DNA of 64,000 nt from Fallopia convolvulus (lineage: Eukaryota; Streptophyta; Magnoliopsida; Caryophyllales; Polygonaceae): the NCBI GenBank assembly GCA_964016875.1, contig OZ024720.1, positions 40,701,106 through 40,765,105 of the forward strand, read 5' to 3'. Positions 11,477-21,700 of the stretch are shown here, one piece after another. The stretch's first letter is position 1, and each line of letters opens with the position of its first letter. A model generated the notes under the pieces. The model had not been told where the DNA came from, searched no databases, and saw only the letters and a list, made by a program, of their open reading frames with translations. The translations under genes and the position numbers were made by a program.

Positions 11477-12803
11477 GAAAAAATTGCATTAAATAGCCTA
11501 ACCTTTTAGACTCATTGTTATAATTAGCCTAACCTTTCAAAATTATACCTAATAACATAACCAATTTAAGTAGTTGCAAATACTAGCCTCATTTTTCCAT
11601 TCCTAAAAAAAATCTCAATTTAGTTGATGAGTTGGATAAATCAAGCCCATGTGTCAAATGATTTAGATTATGTGTAACATATGACCGAGAAACTAAACCC
11701 TAAAATAATTTTAAAAAAATAGAATTTAAGAATAAAAATCAAACATTTTTCTCAAATTCTCAATAGTAGCAATGCTCGTTGACTCTTCCATATCCAAACC
11801 CCTCACTGACTTCTTCTGTTGTCTTCTTATATTCCCATCACTTCTTCCTTCTACTTTCTAACCCACACAAAACTCTCAATATTAATGACCATCAATCATG
11901 ATGTCTGAAGGAATACATATTTAAATTGAAACATGAAAGATAACAACCAATGATAATGGCGGTTCACCGAGTTTAGACACAACAAAGTAGGCCAAAACTT
12001 GATTTGTATCCTCATGTCCTTTGCTTCCAAGCCATGGCTCCAACATTCCGTTCGGGAAAAATACCAAACTTGTTGGATTTATTTGTATGAATCAGAATTC
12101 TACTCGCATCGAGTCACAACAAAAGGAGAAAAGAGAAATCACCACTACAACGAAATTAGGGAGTAGCTTGAAGAACAACTTCAAGATCATCGTTCGTTGT
12201 GTAAACCAAAATCGGACTAGGGAAGCACAAGATCGCCTCTCTTCACAAGCAAATCTTCTCCGTTGCCCATGTATTGTAACACCCTTTCAACTCGGTCGCC
12301 TTCGACGATATTGGCGCGACGATGCTAACCCTACCAGTAGCCATTATTAAAGAAGAGGAGAAAGAAGAGAAATTAAAGTTACGGGCTTGATAAATTAAAG
12401 GCTTTTCTGAGTGCGAATTGATCGAGAGAGGATGAGAGTTGAATTAGAGATGGGAAACAAGGATTGAACCCTGGAAATTGGGGAAGTGGAAGGAAAGGTG
12501 AGTGTTTTGGCTATGGGGGATTCAAGGAGAGGAAGAAGACGTTTTTAGATATTTTTTAAAATTCTATTTTTATTGGTTTTAGGGTTTAATTTCCATGTCA
12601 TATGACACATCATCCAATTCATTTGACAAAAGATCTTTGATTTTACCAACTCAACAACTAAAATAAAATTGTTTTTCATGTGGAAAAATGAGGCTGCCAT
12701 TCGCAACCACTTCAATTGGTTAGGTTATTAGGTGTAATTTTAAAAGATTAGGCTAATTACCGCAATGAGTATAAGAGGTTAGGCTTTTTTATTCAATTTT
12801 GCC
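11477..12803. mobile_element. Non-autonomous Mutator-like element (MULE)
   Basis: A 1327-bp unit with long terminal inverted repeats (about 11477-11730 and 12550-12803, roughly 250 bp each, diverged) and a perfect 9-bp target duplication. The termini read GAAAAAATTG and GGCAAAATTG, typical of plant MULEs. No transposase is seen. The central 0.8 kb is different sequence with a 109-codon open frame at 12021-12350 (plus) and a partly open minus frame near 11950-12080; I recognise neither. It could be a captured fragment (Pack-MULE) but I cannot show this. Confidence 0.85.
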
Positions 12804-12812
12804 TATTACATA
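12804..12812 (+). repeat. 9-bp target duplication, right (TATTACATA)
   Basis: Perfect match to 11468-11476; 9 bp is the Mutator superfamily length. Confidence 0.9.
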
Positions 12813-14120
12813 TGGGTAAATATTTTAAATAATATGTATGCATAAAGATAAAGAAATCTACTATATGCAATACAAATAAATTAAAAGGTACTACATTAAT
12901 AAAGAAAGATTTTATTAATCTTAATAGTATAAGTTTATTAGAAATATAAACTTAGACGCGTCATAAGAATTCAACTTATGAGGAAAAGTTGAATAAAATA
13001 AATTGCTTGTAATTTATTTTGTATCTTATGTGTGAATTAGGAAAAGGAAATCAATCATTAGATTGCAAGCTCGTCTAAGATAATTCTCGCTCGCCTTCGA
13101 AACTAGACAAGTGGTGGTTCGCTCTTGCTCATCCATTTGTTTGATAATTAATTTTTAAATTGATTGTCATTCATGTTGGGAAGCTTGTGTGTTTACTTTA
13201 AAAGTTATGTTGACACATATACCTATATCTATATATGTTATTGTTTTTAAATGAGTTTTATTGTGACCTTGATGTGGTAGTTAAATTACAATTGAGAAGT
13301 ATGAGTAGTGGTAGTTCTATGAGTATTTAATGGCATGTCATCTTAAATACTTCTTTGTAACAATATTAATGGTTACTACACCATTAATGATATTATTAGG
13401 ACCATGGCCCATGACTCATTTCTCCACCGCAGGAGAAAAGGTTGTTCAGCACTTAGCTAGTGCAATGAGGTTCACGCATAGTGGCTTATCCTTGTTAAAG
13501 TTAAATTAACTCGGAAGTCCGAGATCAAGTAAAAGTTATAATGAAGTGTTAATCACATAAGATAAGTGCGCGTTGCACACCTAATCGAACCCCGCGAATG
13601 AAGCACCCATATTTGGGGAATCGATCGAACTTCCAGTTTATGAAGGTTGTCCTTCCAATCTGAATTCGCACAACACGTATGTGGTGAGGTTGGTTGAAGC
13701 CTGATTGTTCCAAGGAAGCTTAGCTATAGATTGTTAATACTTTTGAAAGTGTTTTGTGGATAGAGAAGTTCTCCAAACATGAAATTCATATTCTCCCTTA
13801 GGATTTGTTTATCCTTTGGGCTCTCTCTTGCATTCTGTTTGTTCACCAAGGGTTCTCAATGGATAAATAAGTCTTCCGCTATGAGTGGATAGATAAGTCT
13901 TCCAAGGGAGCGCAATGGATAGATAAGTCTTCTGCTATGAGTTTTAACAATTTTCTCCTCGACTTACAAGGAGCATTTTTAATAAAAATGTTTGTTTTCA
14001 ACGAAAGTCTTCCGCTATTATCAATGCCTATAGTGTTCGGATAAAGCCTTGGGTGGCTTTGGACGGTAAGTCCGAGGTCACTAGCGTGTACCATCTCCGA
14101 GGAAAATCGAGGTGTTACAA

Positions 14121-14803
14121 CACTAGCCGGCTCGTTGGAACCTGTTATTGCACCTCGGTTTTTAGCTCTAGTTCACGAACAATGAGTCTCTCATGAGTCT
14201 CTTTGAATGAGATTAGAGTTTCCCGATTATCAACTCCATCAATTATAGCCTAATAGGAAGAATCAAGCCCTTTTAGGACATAATCGATCAAGTCTTCGGG
14301 ATCGGGTTTCTTTCCAAGAGTGGTGAGAAGATCCGCACAGTTCTTGATGCTTTGCATGAAATCAGTGATTGAATAAGAACCTTTCTTGAGACTTGTAATT
14401 TTATCTTTAAGTTGTTTGATGTGCCCCCGGGGAAGGTTTAGCGTGTATGCTCAAGAAGTTTCCAAGCAGCATGAGAGATGGGGGCTTGGGTGATGAGCGA
14501 TGCCACATTGGAATAGAGAGTCCCAAACAAGGCACCAAAGAGAAGTTGACCATGTCGTTGCCATGTTTGAACCACCGAGTTGGGAGCCGTGACTGCGACT
14601 ACAAGGGGCATGCTGGTCGGACAAGGATGAGTACCATAAAGGTATTTGAAAAGACCGTAGCCAACCAAGATGGATTTGATTAGTGTTTTCCATGTCATGT
14701 AGTTTGTGGAGTTGAGTTTGATAACATTGCTAAAGTTAACCATAAAGAGAGGTTTGGTTGGCTCAGCCTAATTCCGAATCGAGTGAGACGAAGGAGCATC
14801 CAT
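14121..14803 (-). pseudogene. gag: Gag N-terminus of copia F
   Basis: Starts near the ATG at 14803 (MDAPSS) and shows the copia Gag N-terminal block (LNSTNYMTWKTLI), followed by the helical core (VVQTWQRHGQLL, ISHAAWKLLE) and, after a frame break, ESL-type sequence (RLIVRELELKTE) up to the G insertion. An in-frame TAG lies about 12 codons in. Its continuation is at 9941. Confidence 0.75.
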
Positions 14804-14855
14804 GGAACCGAAAAAAAATGTGCATTTGAGGTTTTGAGAAGATAGTTTGGATCAA

Positions 14856-14868
14856 GCTCTGGATACCA
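14856..14868 (-). other. Primer-binding site of F (tRNA-iMet type)
   Basis: The minus strand reads TGGTATCCAGAGC, close to the copia consensus TGGTATCAGAGC (one extra C). Confidence 0.7.
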
Positions 14869-14876
14869 TATAGAAA

Positions 14877-15062
14877 TGTATGAACTGATGAATGTTATTG
14901 ATAGAAGGATCTCTTTAAATAAAGATTACAAGTAAGGATTATTCTCCAAGAAAGTAACATATCTAGGGTTTCCTACATACACAACGCATATATTAAATAT
15001 AAGGAAAGTATAATAATATGACTAATACAAAAGATAGGATCTTCTAGATATTATCTCTAACA
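14877..15062 (-). repeat. 5' LTR of copia F
   Basis: The plus strand begins TGTATGAACT and ends CTCTAACA; 186 bp, short as in several copia lineages. No second LTR is in the window because F is truncated at its 3' end. Confidence 0.65.
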
Positions 15063-15623
15063 CAAAGTCCCATAGACGATATTATTATACTTTCCTTATG
15101 TTTAGAGATGATCCTCGATATCGAGATTACTTCCTCAGAGTTCATGTCTCAAAGATGTTGTTGCAATACTAGATGAGTACTTAGAATTTCGTTGTATTTG
15201 GCTGATTCCACCCGAATCCAAGTATCGGATACGCCTCCGAGATACTTGGTATCAAGCATAGAAACATTAAAAAACACATCAACACATAACACTTCACGAA
15301 AACTAAACCAAAAGAGAAAGCCCTGCAAGCAAACAAAAAATATCTAACAAATAATCGGATAGGGGTTCAACATCCAAGGTTGCTAGAAAATCATCGTTTC
15401 ATAAATAGGTATACAAAAACTTAAAGCAAAAGGAAGACATAGTTCAAGACAAACTGCATGGTTGCGCAAAAGAAGAACGACGCGAAAGAGAGTTTATTCA
15501 TCTTAGGAAGGACGAAGAGCGAGGTCTTTAGGAGTACAAAGTCTAAAATAGTCCACATACTCTGGCTCAAAGGAGACTATCTCGTTAGATAATACTCACA
15601 AACCACTGGATCCACCCCAACTC
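15063..15623. other. Non-coding stretch between F and the pseudogene tail
   Basis: No gene or repeat recognised. The only structure noted is a 9-bp-arm inverted repeat (15218-15226 and 15241-15249). Confidence 0.4.
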
Positions 15624-15692
15624 TCATCCTAAATTCCAGTAGTGAAGAACATCTTTGCCGCAATAAAGGAAATCTTCGGGTGAATCAATATA
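15624..15692 (-). pseudogene. 3' end of a coiled-coil pseudogene cut by element A
   Basis: Reading the minus strand across the A insertion (26610 side into 15692) keeps one frame: ...DVCDQALRAY then IDSPEDFLYCGKDVLHYW, ending at a TGA (15624-15626). Element A therefore landed in the coding part of an already dead gene. Product unknown; the style resembles C-termini of plant transposon-derived coiled-coil proteins. Confidence 0.45.
15688..15692 (+). repeat. Target duplication of A, left (ATATA)
   Basis: Matches 26610-26614. Confidence 0.9.
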
Positions 15693-16750
15693 TGTTGGGA
15701 CGTTGTTGGGACCTCTGGTTCTAAGCAACGGATCAACGATTCACTCCTCTTTAAGTTTTGATAATGACAAACACCATAGGGAACTAATGTGGTTTGTTCA
15801 AGTACTTCTAAGGAACACAGGTACAACAAAGAACTCCTATGAATGACAAAGCCACTGCTAGCCACAATGAAGAGTTTCCATCAAGGGAACTCTGAAGAGG
15901 AAAGCTCCCTTGAAGTGGGAACTCCCAGAAACAAACAAGAAAACACAAGCTTACAACGATGAAGAGTTTCCATCAAGGGAACTCTGAAGAAGTCAGTTCC
16001 CATGAAATGGGAACTCACATGTGAAGACAACGACCGTTCAGCGCAGATCGCGGGATCCTGTCTCAGACAGCCAGAGGGAACAGTCTGAGGATCAGACTGT
16101 CACGCTTCATCCAACGGTCCGATTGATTCAAGAAGTTGACCTAGTTCAAACCAAAGTCACATGTGAAGAAAGTACAACTTGGGCATCAAGCCAAGGGCAT
16201 TTTGGACACAAACGAAAGATGCTACTGCCCAAGACAAATGGACTATAAAGCCAAATGAATAGTACTCGGTCTGAGTACTTCTCCCAGAACTTACAAAACA
16301 CCCACATCTGAGAAAAGAAAGAAAAGGAAGAGAAGTCCCCGCCGGCGAGTGTGTGATCTCGACGACGGTGAAGCTGAAGTTCCCTGGAGCAAGGGAACTG
16401 AGAAGTCAGCGTAAGGTTTGAGTTACTTGTGTTTTGCTGTTGTGAGCTTAGGAACTCAGTTGAGAGGATTTACTAGTGTTGCTAGAGTTAGGAAGAACTT
16501 GTAGGAACAGAGAAGTGTAAATCCGGCTGTGTAACTAAGGAACAAAGCAATCAATATAAGTAAGTCATTCAAAATCCTCCAAGCGGAGGTAGAGGTTTAC
16601 CCATACAACTAGTTGGTTGTAGTGGGGTTCCTCTATAAAGGAACTGTCCCTTTAACTGTTTTTATTACTTGCGATTATTTACTTCCGCTGCCTTGGGAAC
16701 AGCTTAATTGCCAGTTCCCAAGCTCACTGCTAACCGATTACGATCCAACA
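15693..16750 (+). repeat. 5' LTR of A
   Basis: TGTTGGGACG ... GATCCAACA, 1058 bp. It contains a duplicated block (GAGTTTCCATCAAGGGAAC near 15870 and 15963), a pair of neighbouring hairpins (16058-16070 and 16080-16100) and many GGGAAC motifs. Confidence 0.93.
16244..16249 (+). promoter_or_regulatory. Probable TATA box of A (TATAAA)
   Basis: TATAAAG in the LTR, repeated in the 3' LTR (26103) and in B (28041). Confidence 0.5.
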
Positions 16751-16752
16751 AT

Positions 16753-16765
16753 TGGTATCAGAGCC
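16753..16765 (+). other. Primer-binding site of A (tRNA-iMet)
   Basis: TGGTATCAGAGCC, 2 nt after the 5' LTR, the standard copia primer site. Confidence 0.9.
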
Positions 16766-16802
16766 AGCGCTCTAGATTTGTGTTAGCATCGCAGGTGTCA
16801 AA

Positions 16803-18743
16803 ATGGCTCAGGAACTTACTCAGGTGGGGAACAATACCAGCAAGCCGCCAAGGCTTATAACAGGAAGATTTGAAAGCTGGCAACGAGACATGAAAGATTG
16901 GATGCGTGGCCAAGACTACCAAGCCTGGTGCGTCATCGAAAGGGGGAACTTCGAAATCGATCCAGCTATTGTCAACGACCTCTCAAAGTGGGGTCCCAAC
17001 GAGTACAAGTGCATGGAGGCAAACTACAAAGCCAAACAGTACCTAAAGAGGTCCATGTGCGTACAAGATTGTGACAGGGTTGCAAACCTTGACACAGCCA
17101 AGGAAATGTGGGAAGCCATCCAACAAATGCACGTTGGGAACTCAGATCTCAGAGAAGATCTTCAAATGAACGCAAAAAGGGAGTTCTACAACTTCCAAAT
17201 GGAGATGGGAGAGTCCGTCGATAGCTACCAATCCCGGTTTGAAGGACTTTGCACTAAGATGGAAGGATTGGGGATCACAAAAGAAGAAATCACCCACAAA
17301 ATGAAGGTCCAACAGCTCTTCAATGGATTGACTGGAGAATGGGCAAACGAGAGAACGATGTTCAAGGAAAACCCAGAAAATCGAACACTTATGCTTCATC
17401 AAGTGTTTGGAAAGCTAGTGGGACATGAGAAGAGGAAGATCGATGATAAGGAACAAACTCGAGCTCATCGAGGGATCGCACTCAAGATCGAAAAGATGCT
17501 CAAATCAACCCAAGAACAACATGAAGACTCTGAAGAAGAAGAGGATGAAGAGCTAGTTCTTGTAACAAAGGCTCTTCGAAATTTCTACAAAGGAAAGTCT
17601 CAACGGAACAGTGGGAACTGGGGAAAGGGACAGAGTTCCCAAAGAAAGCCCACGGAGAAGGATCTCTCAGAAGTGACTTGCTACAAATGTAACAGGAAAG
17701 GACATTTTGCGAAGGAATGTCCACAAGGAACTGAAGGCAGAAAGCAAGGAAAGAAGGCTTACATCGCTACTTGGAGCGATGATGAAGACGAAGATCCTGA
17801 AGCATGGGCACTCCCGGACATGTGTGGCATGGCCATAGGAGAAACCACTGGGGAACAACCCAGTGAGGTAACCACTGAAACTGTTCTTGATTCCTTGAGT
17901 AATTATGAAAAACCTGAATTGTTGAAAATCCTTTCAAGTCTTGTTAAAGATAACATAAAACTGCAAAACAAGTTGGAAAAACAGGAACACATAAATTCTC
18001 AATTAGTTGGTCTTGAGCCCTGTCCCAACTGCATATCCCTTCTAGAAAAACTCAAGTCCCATGTGTCTCACATCGTAGATCTAGAAAGAGAAATCAAAAC
18101 TTTAGAGAAACATGAGAACACCCTCATGCAAAACCTGAGTAAGACTCCCGAACACCCTGAAGTCTCTAGTTCCCAAATCAAGTTTGTCCCAGCCAGACAT
18201 GGCATAGGATACAAAGGTGAGTGCTCCAAGAACAGAAAGTCACCCCTGAGCGAACATGAGATCCATGAGTGTAGGGCCTTAGAACTCCAGTGCGAGAAAC
18301 AGAAAAATGCTCATCTCGAGGAGAAAATCAGGGTCCTAGAGAGTGGAAACAATGGTGAGAAAGACTACTATACTGGGAACTCTGGACATAGAATCTATGT
18401 CAAAATTGCTAAGGGAAATGGGTCTCGAGTGTACAACAAAGAAACCATGGATAGGAACCGTATCCAGAGACCACACCCAAAATACTACCTGGGAGAATAC
18501 TACAAGACATGTTGGCACTGTGGTGCTCATGGGCACTACAAGGATGCATGTCCCAAGAAGAGAGCCCAAATCCCTAGAAGCCATGAGTTCCCAAACAGAC
18601 AAAAACGTCATGCTCATCACCAAAGGAACTCCAACTCTCAAAATTCCAAAGACATCAACATTTCTGACTATATCTTAAATGAAAATGTTTTCCCTTGCAA
18701 GGGACCTGGCAAGAGTCATCTTGCCTGGGTCTCAAAACACTAA
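16803..18743 (+). CDS. gag: Gag polyprotein of SIRE-type element A
   Basis: 646 residues starting MAQELTQVGN, 37 nt after the primer site. It forms the cytoplasmic capsid that packages the element RNA. Residues about 10-220 match the copia Gag core (WQRDMKDWMRGQDYQAW, AKEMWEAIQQMHVGN). It has two CCHC knuckles about 277 residues apart: CYKCNRKGHFAKEC at about 293 and CWHCGAHGHYKDAC at about 570, with a predicted coiled coil between them. The second knuckle and long spacer make it larger than most copia Gags. It ends at TAA 18741-18743, 13 nt before pol and in a different frame. No internal stop, so it looks functional. Confidence 0.92.
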   Translation: MAQELTQVGNNTSKPPRLITGRFESWQRDMKDWMRGQDYQAWCVIERGNFEIDPAIVNDLSKWGPNEYKCMEANYKAKQYLKRSMCVQDCDRVANLDTAKEMWEAIQQMHVGNSDLREDLQMNAKREFYNFQMEMGESVDSYQSRFEGLCTKMEGLGITKEEITHKMKVQQLFNGLTGEWANERTMFKENPENRTLMLHQVFGKLVGHEKRKIDDKEQTRAHRGIALKIEKMLKSTQEQHEDSEEEEDEELVLVTKALRNFYKGKSQRNSGNWGKGQSSQRKPTEKDLSEVTCYKCNRKGHFAKECPQGTEGRKQGKKAYIATWSDDEDEDPEAWALPDMCGMAIGETTGEQPSEVTTETVLDSLSNYEKPELLKILSSLVKDNIKLQNKLEKQEHINSQLVGLEPCPNCISLLEKLKSHVSHIVDLEREIKTLEKHENTLMQNLSKTPEHPEVSSSQIKFVPARHGIGYKGECSKNRKSPLSEHEIHECRALELQCEKQKNAHLEEKIRVLESGNNGEKDYYTGNSGHRIYVKIAKGNGSRVYNKETMDRNRIQRPHPKYYLGEYYKTCWHCGAHGHYKDACPKKRAQIPRSHEFPNRQKRHAHHQRNSNSQNSKDINISDYILNENVFPCKGPGKSHLAWVSKH

Positions 18744-18757
18744 CTTTTCCTTGTAGG
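18736..18757 (+). promoter_or_regulatory. Possible 3' splice site between gag and pol
   Basis: A CACTAAC branch-point-like motif is followed by TTTTCCTTGTAG and then GTG of pol. The gag TAA overlaps the branch motif and a TAG in the pol frame ends the tract. B keeps the same arrangement at 30520-30541. This is inference from sequence only. Confidence 0.35.
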
Positions 18758-21700
18758 TGGCTGTGAGAGGGAACAGTACATGGTTCATAGATAGTGGATG
18801 CTCGAACCATATGACAGGGAACAAGGATATCCTCATCTCACTCCACACTCATGCCGAAGGAGGCCACGTCTCATTTGGCAACAAGAACAAGGGAGAAGTT
18901 ATTGGAAAAGGAGAAGTGTTGCTCAATAGATCTATTAAAGTTAGCAACGTAAATCTGGTAAAGGATCTGGGATACAATCTGCTGAGTGTCTCCCAGATGT
19001 GTGATCAAGGGAACAACATCGTCACTTTCGACTCAGATGAATGTCTCGTCATCAACAAGAAGACCAACAAAGTAATTCGGAGAGGAAGAAGATACAACAA
19101 TGTGTATGTGGTGGACACCAACTTTGAACCACCAATGAAGTTGTGCCTTGCGAGTTCCCAAGATGACACGGAACTCTGGCATCGAAGACTTGGACATGCT
19201 GGTGTAAATCAAATCCTGAAGCTTTATCTACAGGATCTGGTCATTGGTCTTCCACGGATCAATCTCGAAGGAGTCAAAATGTGTGAAGCATGTGTTCGAG
19301 GGAAACAGACCAGGACCTCCTTCAAACCGAAGAAGGTGGTAAGCACAACCAGGTCCCTGGAGTTGATTCACATGGATCTCTGTGGTCCCATGAGAACAGC
19401 CAGCTACGGTGGAAAAAGGTACATGTATGTCTTAATTGATGATTTTTCAAGATTCACCTGGGTTGTTTTCTTGAAGGCAAAATCACAAGCGTTTGAAGAA
19501 TTTGAGCCCTTCATCAAAAGAACAGAAGTAAGCTTGGGGCTGAAACTGAAAGCAATCAGATCTGATCACGGAACTGAGTTTCAAAACTCGGAGTTCCTAA
19601 ACTTCTGTGAGCAAAATGGGATTTCTCACAACTTTTCAGCTCCTCGCACTCCTCAGCAAAATGGAGTGGTCGAGAGAAAGAACAGAACTCTGGAAGATAT
19701 GGCTAGAACCATGATGATCGAAAGTGGAGTTCCTGAGTACTTCTGGACTGAAGCAATCTCCACAGCTACATACATCCTGAATCGAGCCATGACAAGGCCC
19801 CTGATCAACAAGACTTCCTATGAGCTCATCAAAGGGAGAAAACCAAACATCTCACACTTGAGAACATTTGGTTGCACATGCTTTGTTCACAACAACGGAA
19901 AAGACAATCTTGGCAAATTCGACCCCAGAAGCGACGAAGGGATCTTCCTGGGATACTCATCACAAAGCAAGGCTTACAGGGTCTACAATAAAAGAACCAA
20001 GAAGATAGAGGAAAGCATTCATGTCGTCTTCAATGAAAAGTCTGTAAAGATGGGAACCGAGTCCCAAGGGAAGGGAACTCTGTTCAAGCTAGTCAGACAT
20101 GAAGACGATGATGATGACGAGGATGAGCCAAGGAAAAGGGATGAAGACTATCCAAGTGCAAGCCATATCCCACAACCAGGGAACAACGACGAAGGTCCAA
20201 CCCTCACTGATCAAACCTCCCTTGAGGCTCCCTCCTCAGAAGAACTACAAGAAACCTCCAACTCTCTCAAGGTCCCCTCTTCAGGGAACAACTCTGCTGT
20301 CCCCCAAGACAATACACTGCCAGAATCAAGTATTCAAGGGGAACAAAGAGGGAACCTGCCAGAAATCTCTGAAGAAACATCAAATGAAGAAGCTGAAGAT
20401 GAGAGTTCCCATGAGGATAATACACATGCAAAGGAAATCACTCTTGCAAGAACCTTTCAACAAAGGAAGGACCACCCCCTTGAGAACATCATCTCCCCTC
20501 TTGATAAAGGTGTTCTAACTCGCTCCTCTCTCAATAATTTTTGTGCTTTTAACGCGTTTGTTTCAATGGTGGAACCCAAAAATATCAAAGAAGCATTAAA
20601 GGACCCGGACTGGATTCAAGCCATGCAAGAGGAACTCCACCAATTCGAGAGAAACAAAGTTTGGAAGCTAGTTCCTAGGCCCAAAAACAAGAACATCATA
20701 GGAACCCGATGGGTTTTTAGGAACAAGCTCGATGATACTGGAGCTGTAGCAAGGAACAAGGCTAGGTTAGTAGCACAAGGATACAGGCAAGAGGAAGGGA
20801 TTGACTACGATGAGACCTTCGCACCAGTTGCCAGGATAGAGGCAATCAGACTCCTCATCGCCTATGCTGCTCACAAGGGATTCAAACTTTATCAAATGGA
20901 TGTGAAAACAGCCTTTCTAAACGGACATCTCAAGGAAGAAGTGTATGTGGCCCAACCTCCAGGATTCGAAGATGAGAAAATGCCCAACCATGTCTATTTC
21001 CTGGAAAGGGCCCTTTACGGACTCAAACAAGCTCCCCGAGCTTGGTATGACAGGTTTGCTCAATTCCTCTTGTCCCATGGATACCTTCGAGGTTCCATAG
21101 ACAAGACTTTGTTTTTAAAGAAAGAGTCTAAAGACACTTTGATTGTGCAAGTATATGTTGATGACATTGTTTTTGGAGCAACTAACGAAACTCTTGTAGA
21201 AAAATTTAAGGACCTCATGAGCAGTGAGTTTGAAATGAGTCTCATTGGGGAACTCACGTTCTTCTTGGGACTTCAAATATCCCAAACAAAGGAGGGAACA
21301 AAGATCCATCAACAGAAATACATCAAGGAAATGCTCGTGAAGTATGGGATGGAACATTCAAAGCCCATTGACACTCCCATCTCACCAAATTCAAGGCTAA
21401 ATGCAGATGAAACAGGTATCAGTGTGGACCAAAGGAACTATCGAGGTATGATCGGGTCCCTTCTCTACTTAACAGCTAGTAGACCTGATATCATGTTCTT
21501 CGTATGTCTTTGTGCTCGTTTTCAAGCTAACCCTAAGGAATCACACCTGAAAGAGGTGAAGAGAATTTTCAGGTATCTCAAAGGGAACAATAACTTGTGC
21601 CTTTGGTATCCAAGGAACAGTTCCCTTGAGCTCATTGCATACACAGATGCTGACTTTGCAGGGCACTTGGTTGACAGAAAGAGCACTTCAGGAATGGCCC

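Larger units (their letters stand above)
9942..14120 (+). mobile_element. Element G: solo-LTR-like insert in F
   Basis: Begins TGTAATAACC and ends GGTGTTACA, with inverted termini like those of many gypsy LTRs, and interrupts F's gag. The flanks are GCGCT (9937-9941) and ACACT (14121-14125), matching at 3 of 5 sites with two transitions: a possible decayed target duplication. Without the nested MULE it is about 2.84 kb, AT-rich, with no coding region and a TATAAG-like box at 10777-10785. This fits a solo LTR of a large-LTR gypsy family; I cannot name the family. Confidence 0.55.
7590..15062 (-). mobile_element. Element F: old truncated Ty1/copia element, split by G
   Basis: Minus-strand order: short LTR (15062-14877), primer-binding site, gag N-terminus, [4.2-kb insert G], gag C-terminus with zinc knuckle, protease, integrase, start of RT. 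It then stops near 7590, so most of RT, RNase H and the 3' LTR are missing. All domains carry stops or frameshifts. Gag before integrase before RT is the copia order. Confidence 0.8.

Noticed and set aside
12021..12350. 109-codon ORF inside the MULE as a real gene
   Set aside because: No recognisable domain, no splice or promoter support, length possible by chance; kept only as a possible captured fragment.
9942..14120. DNA transposon with short TIRs
   Set aside because: The inverted ends TGTAA..CC are also normal for large gypsy LTRs, the flanks fit a 5-bp duplication at best, and an LTR-like TATA box is present.
15218..15249. Hairpin as a terminator or MITE
   Set aside because: Arms of only 9 bp, no target duplication, no neighbouring gene.
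18211..18222. Strong 5' splice donor AAAG-GTGAGTG in A gag as partner of the gag-pol acceptor
   Set aside because: Joining 18216 to 18757 leaves the frame out of step with pol, and B lacks the donor (CTGAGAG). It may still be used, but not for a Gag-Pol fusion.
18741..18757. Plain ribosomal frameshift between gag and pol
   Set aside because: The two frames have no open overlap; pol is closed by TAG right before 18757 and gag by TAA at 18741.
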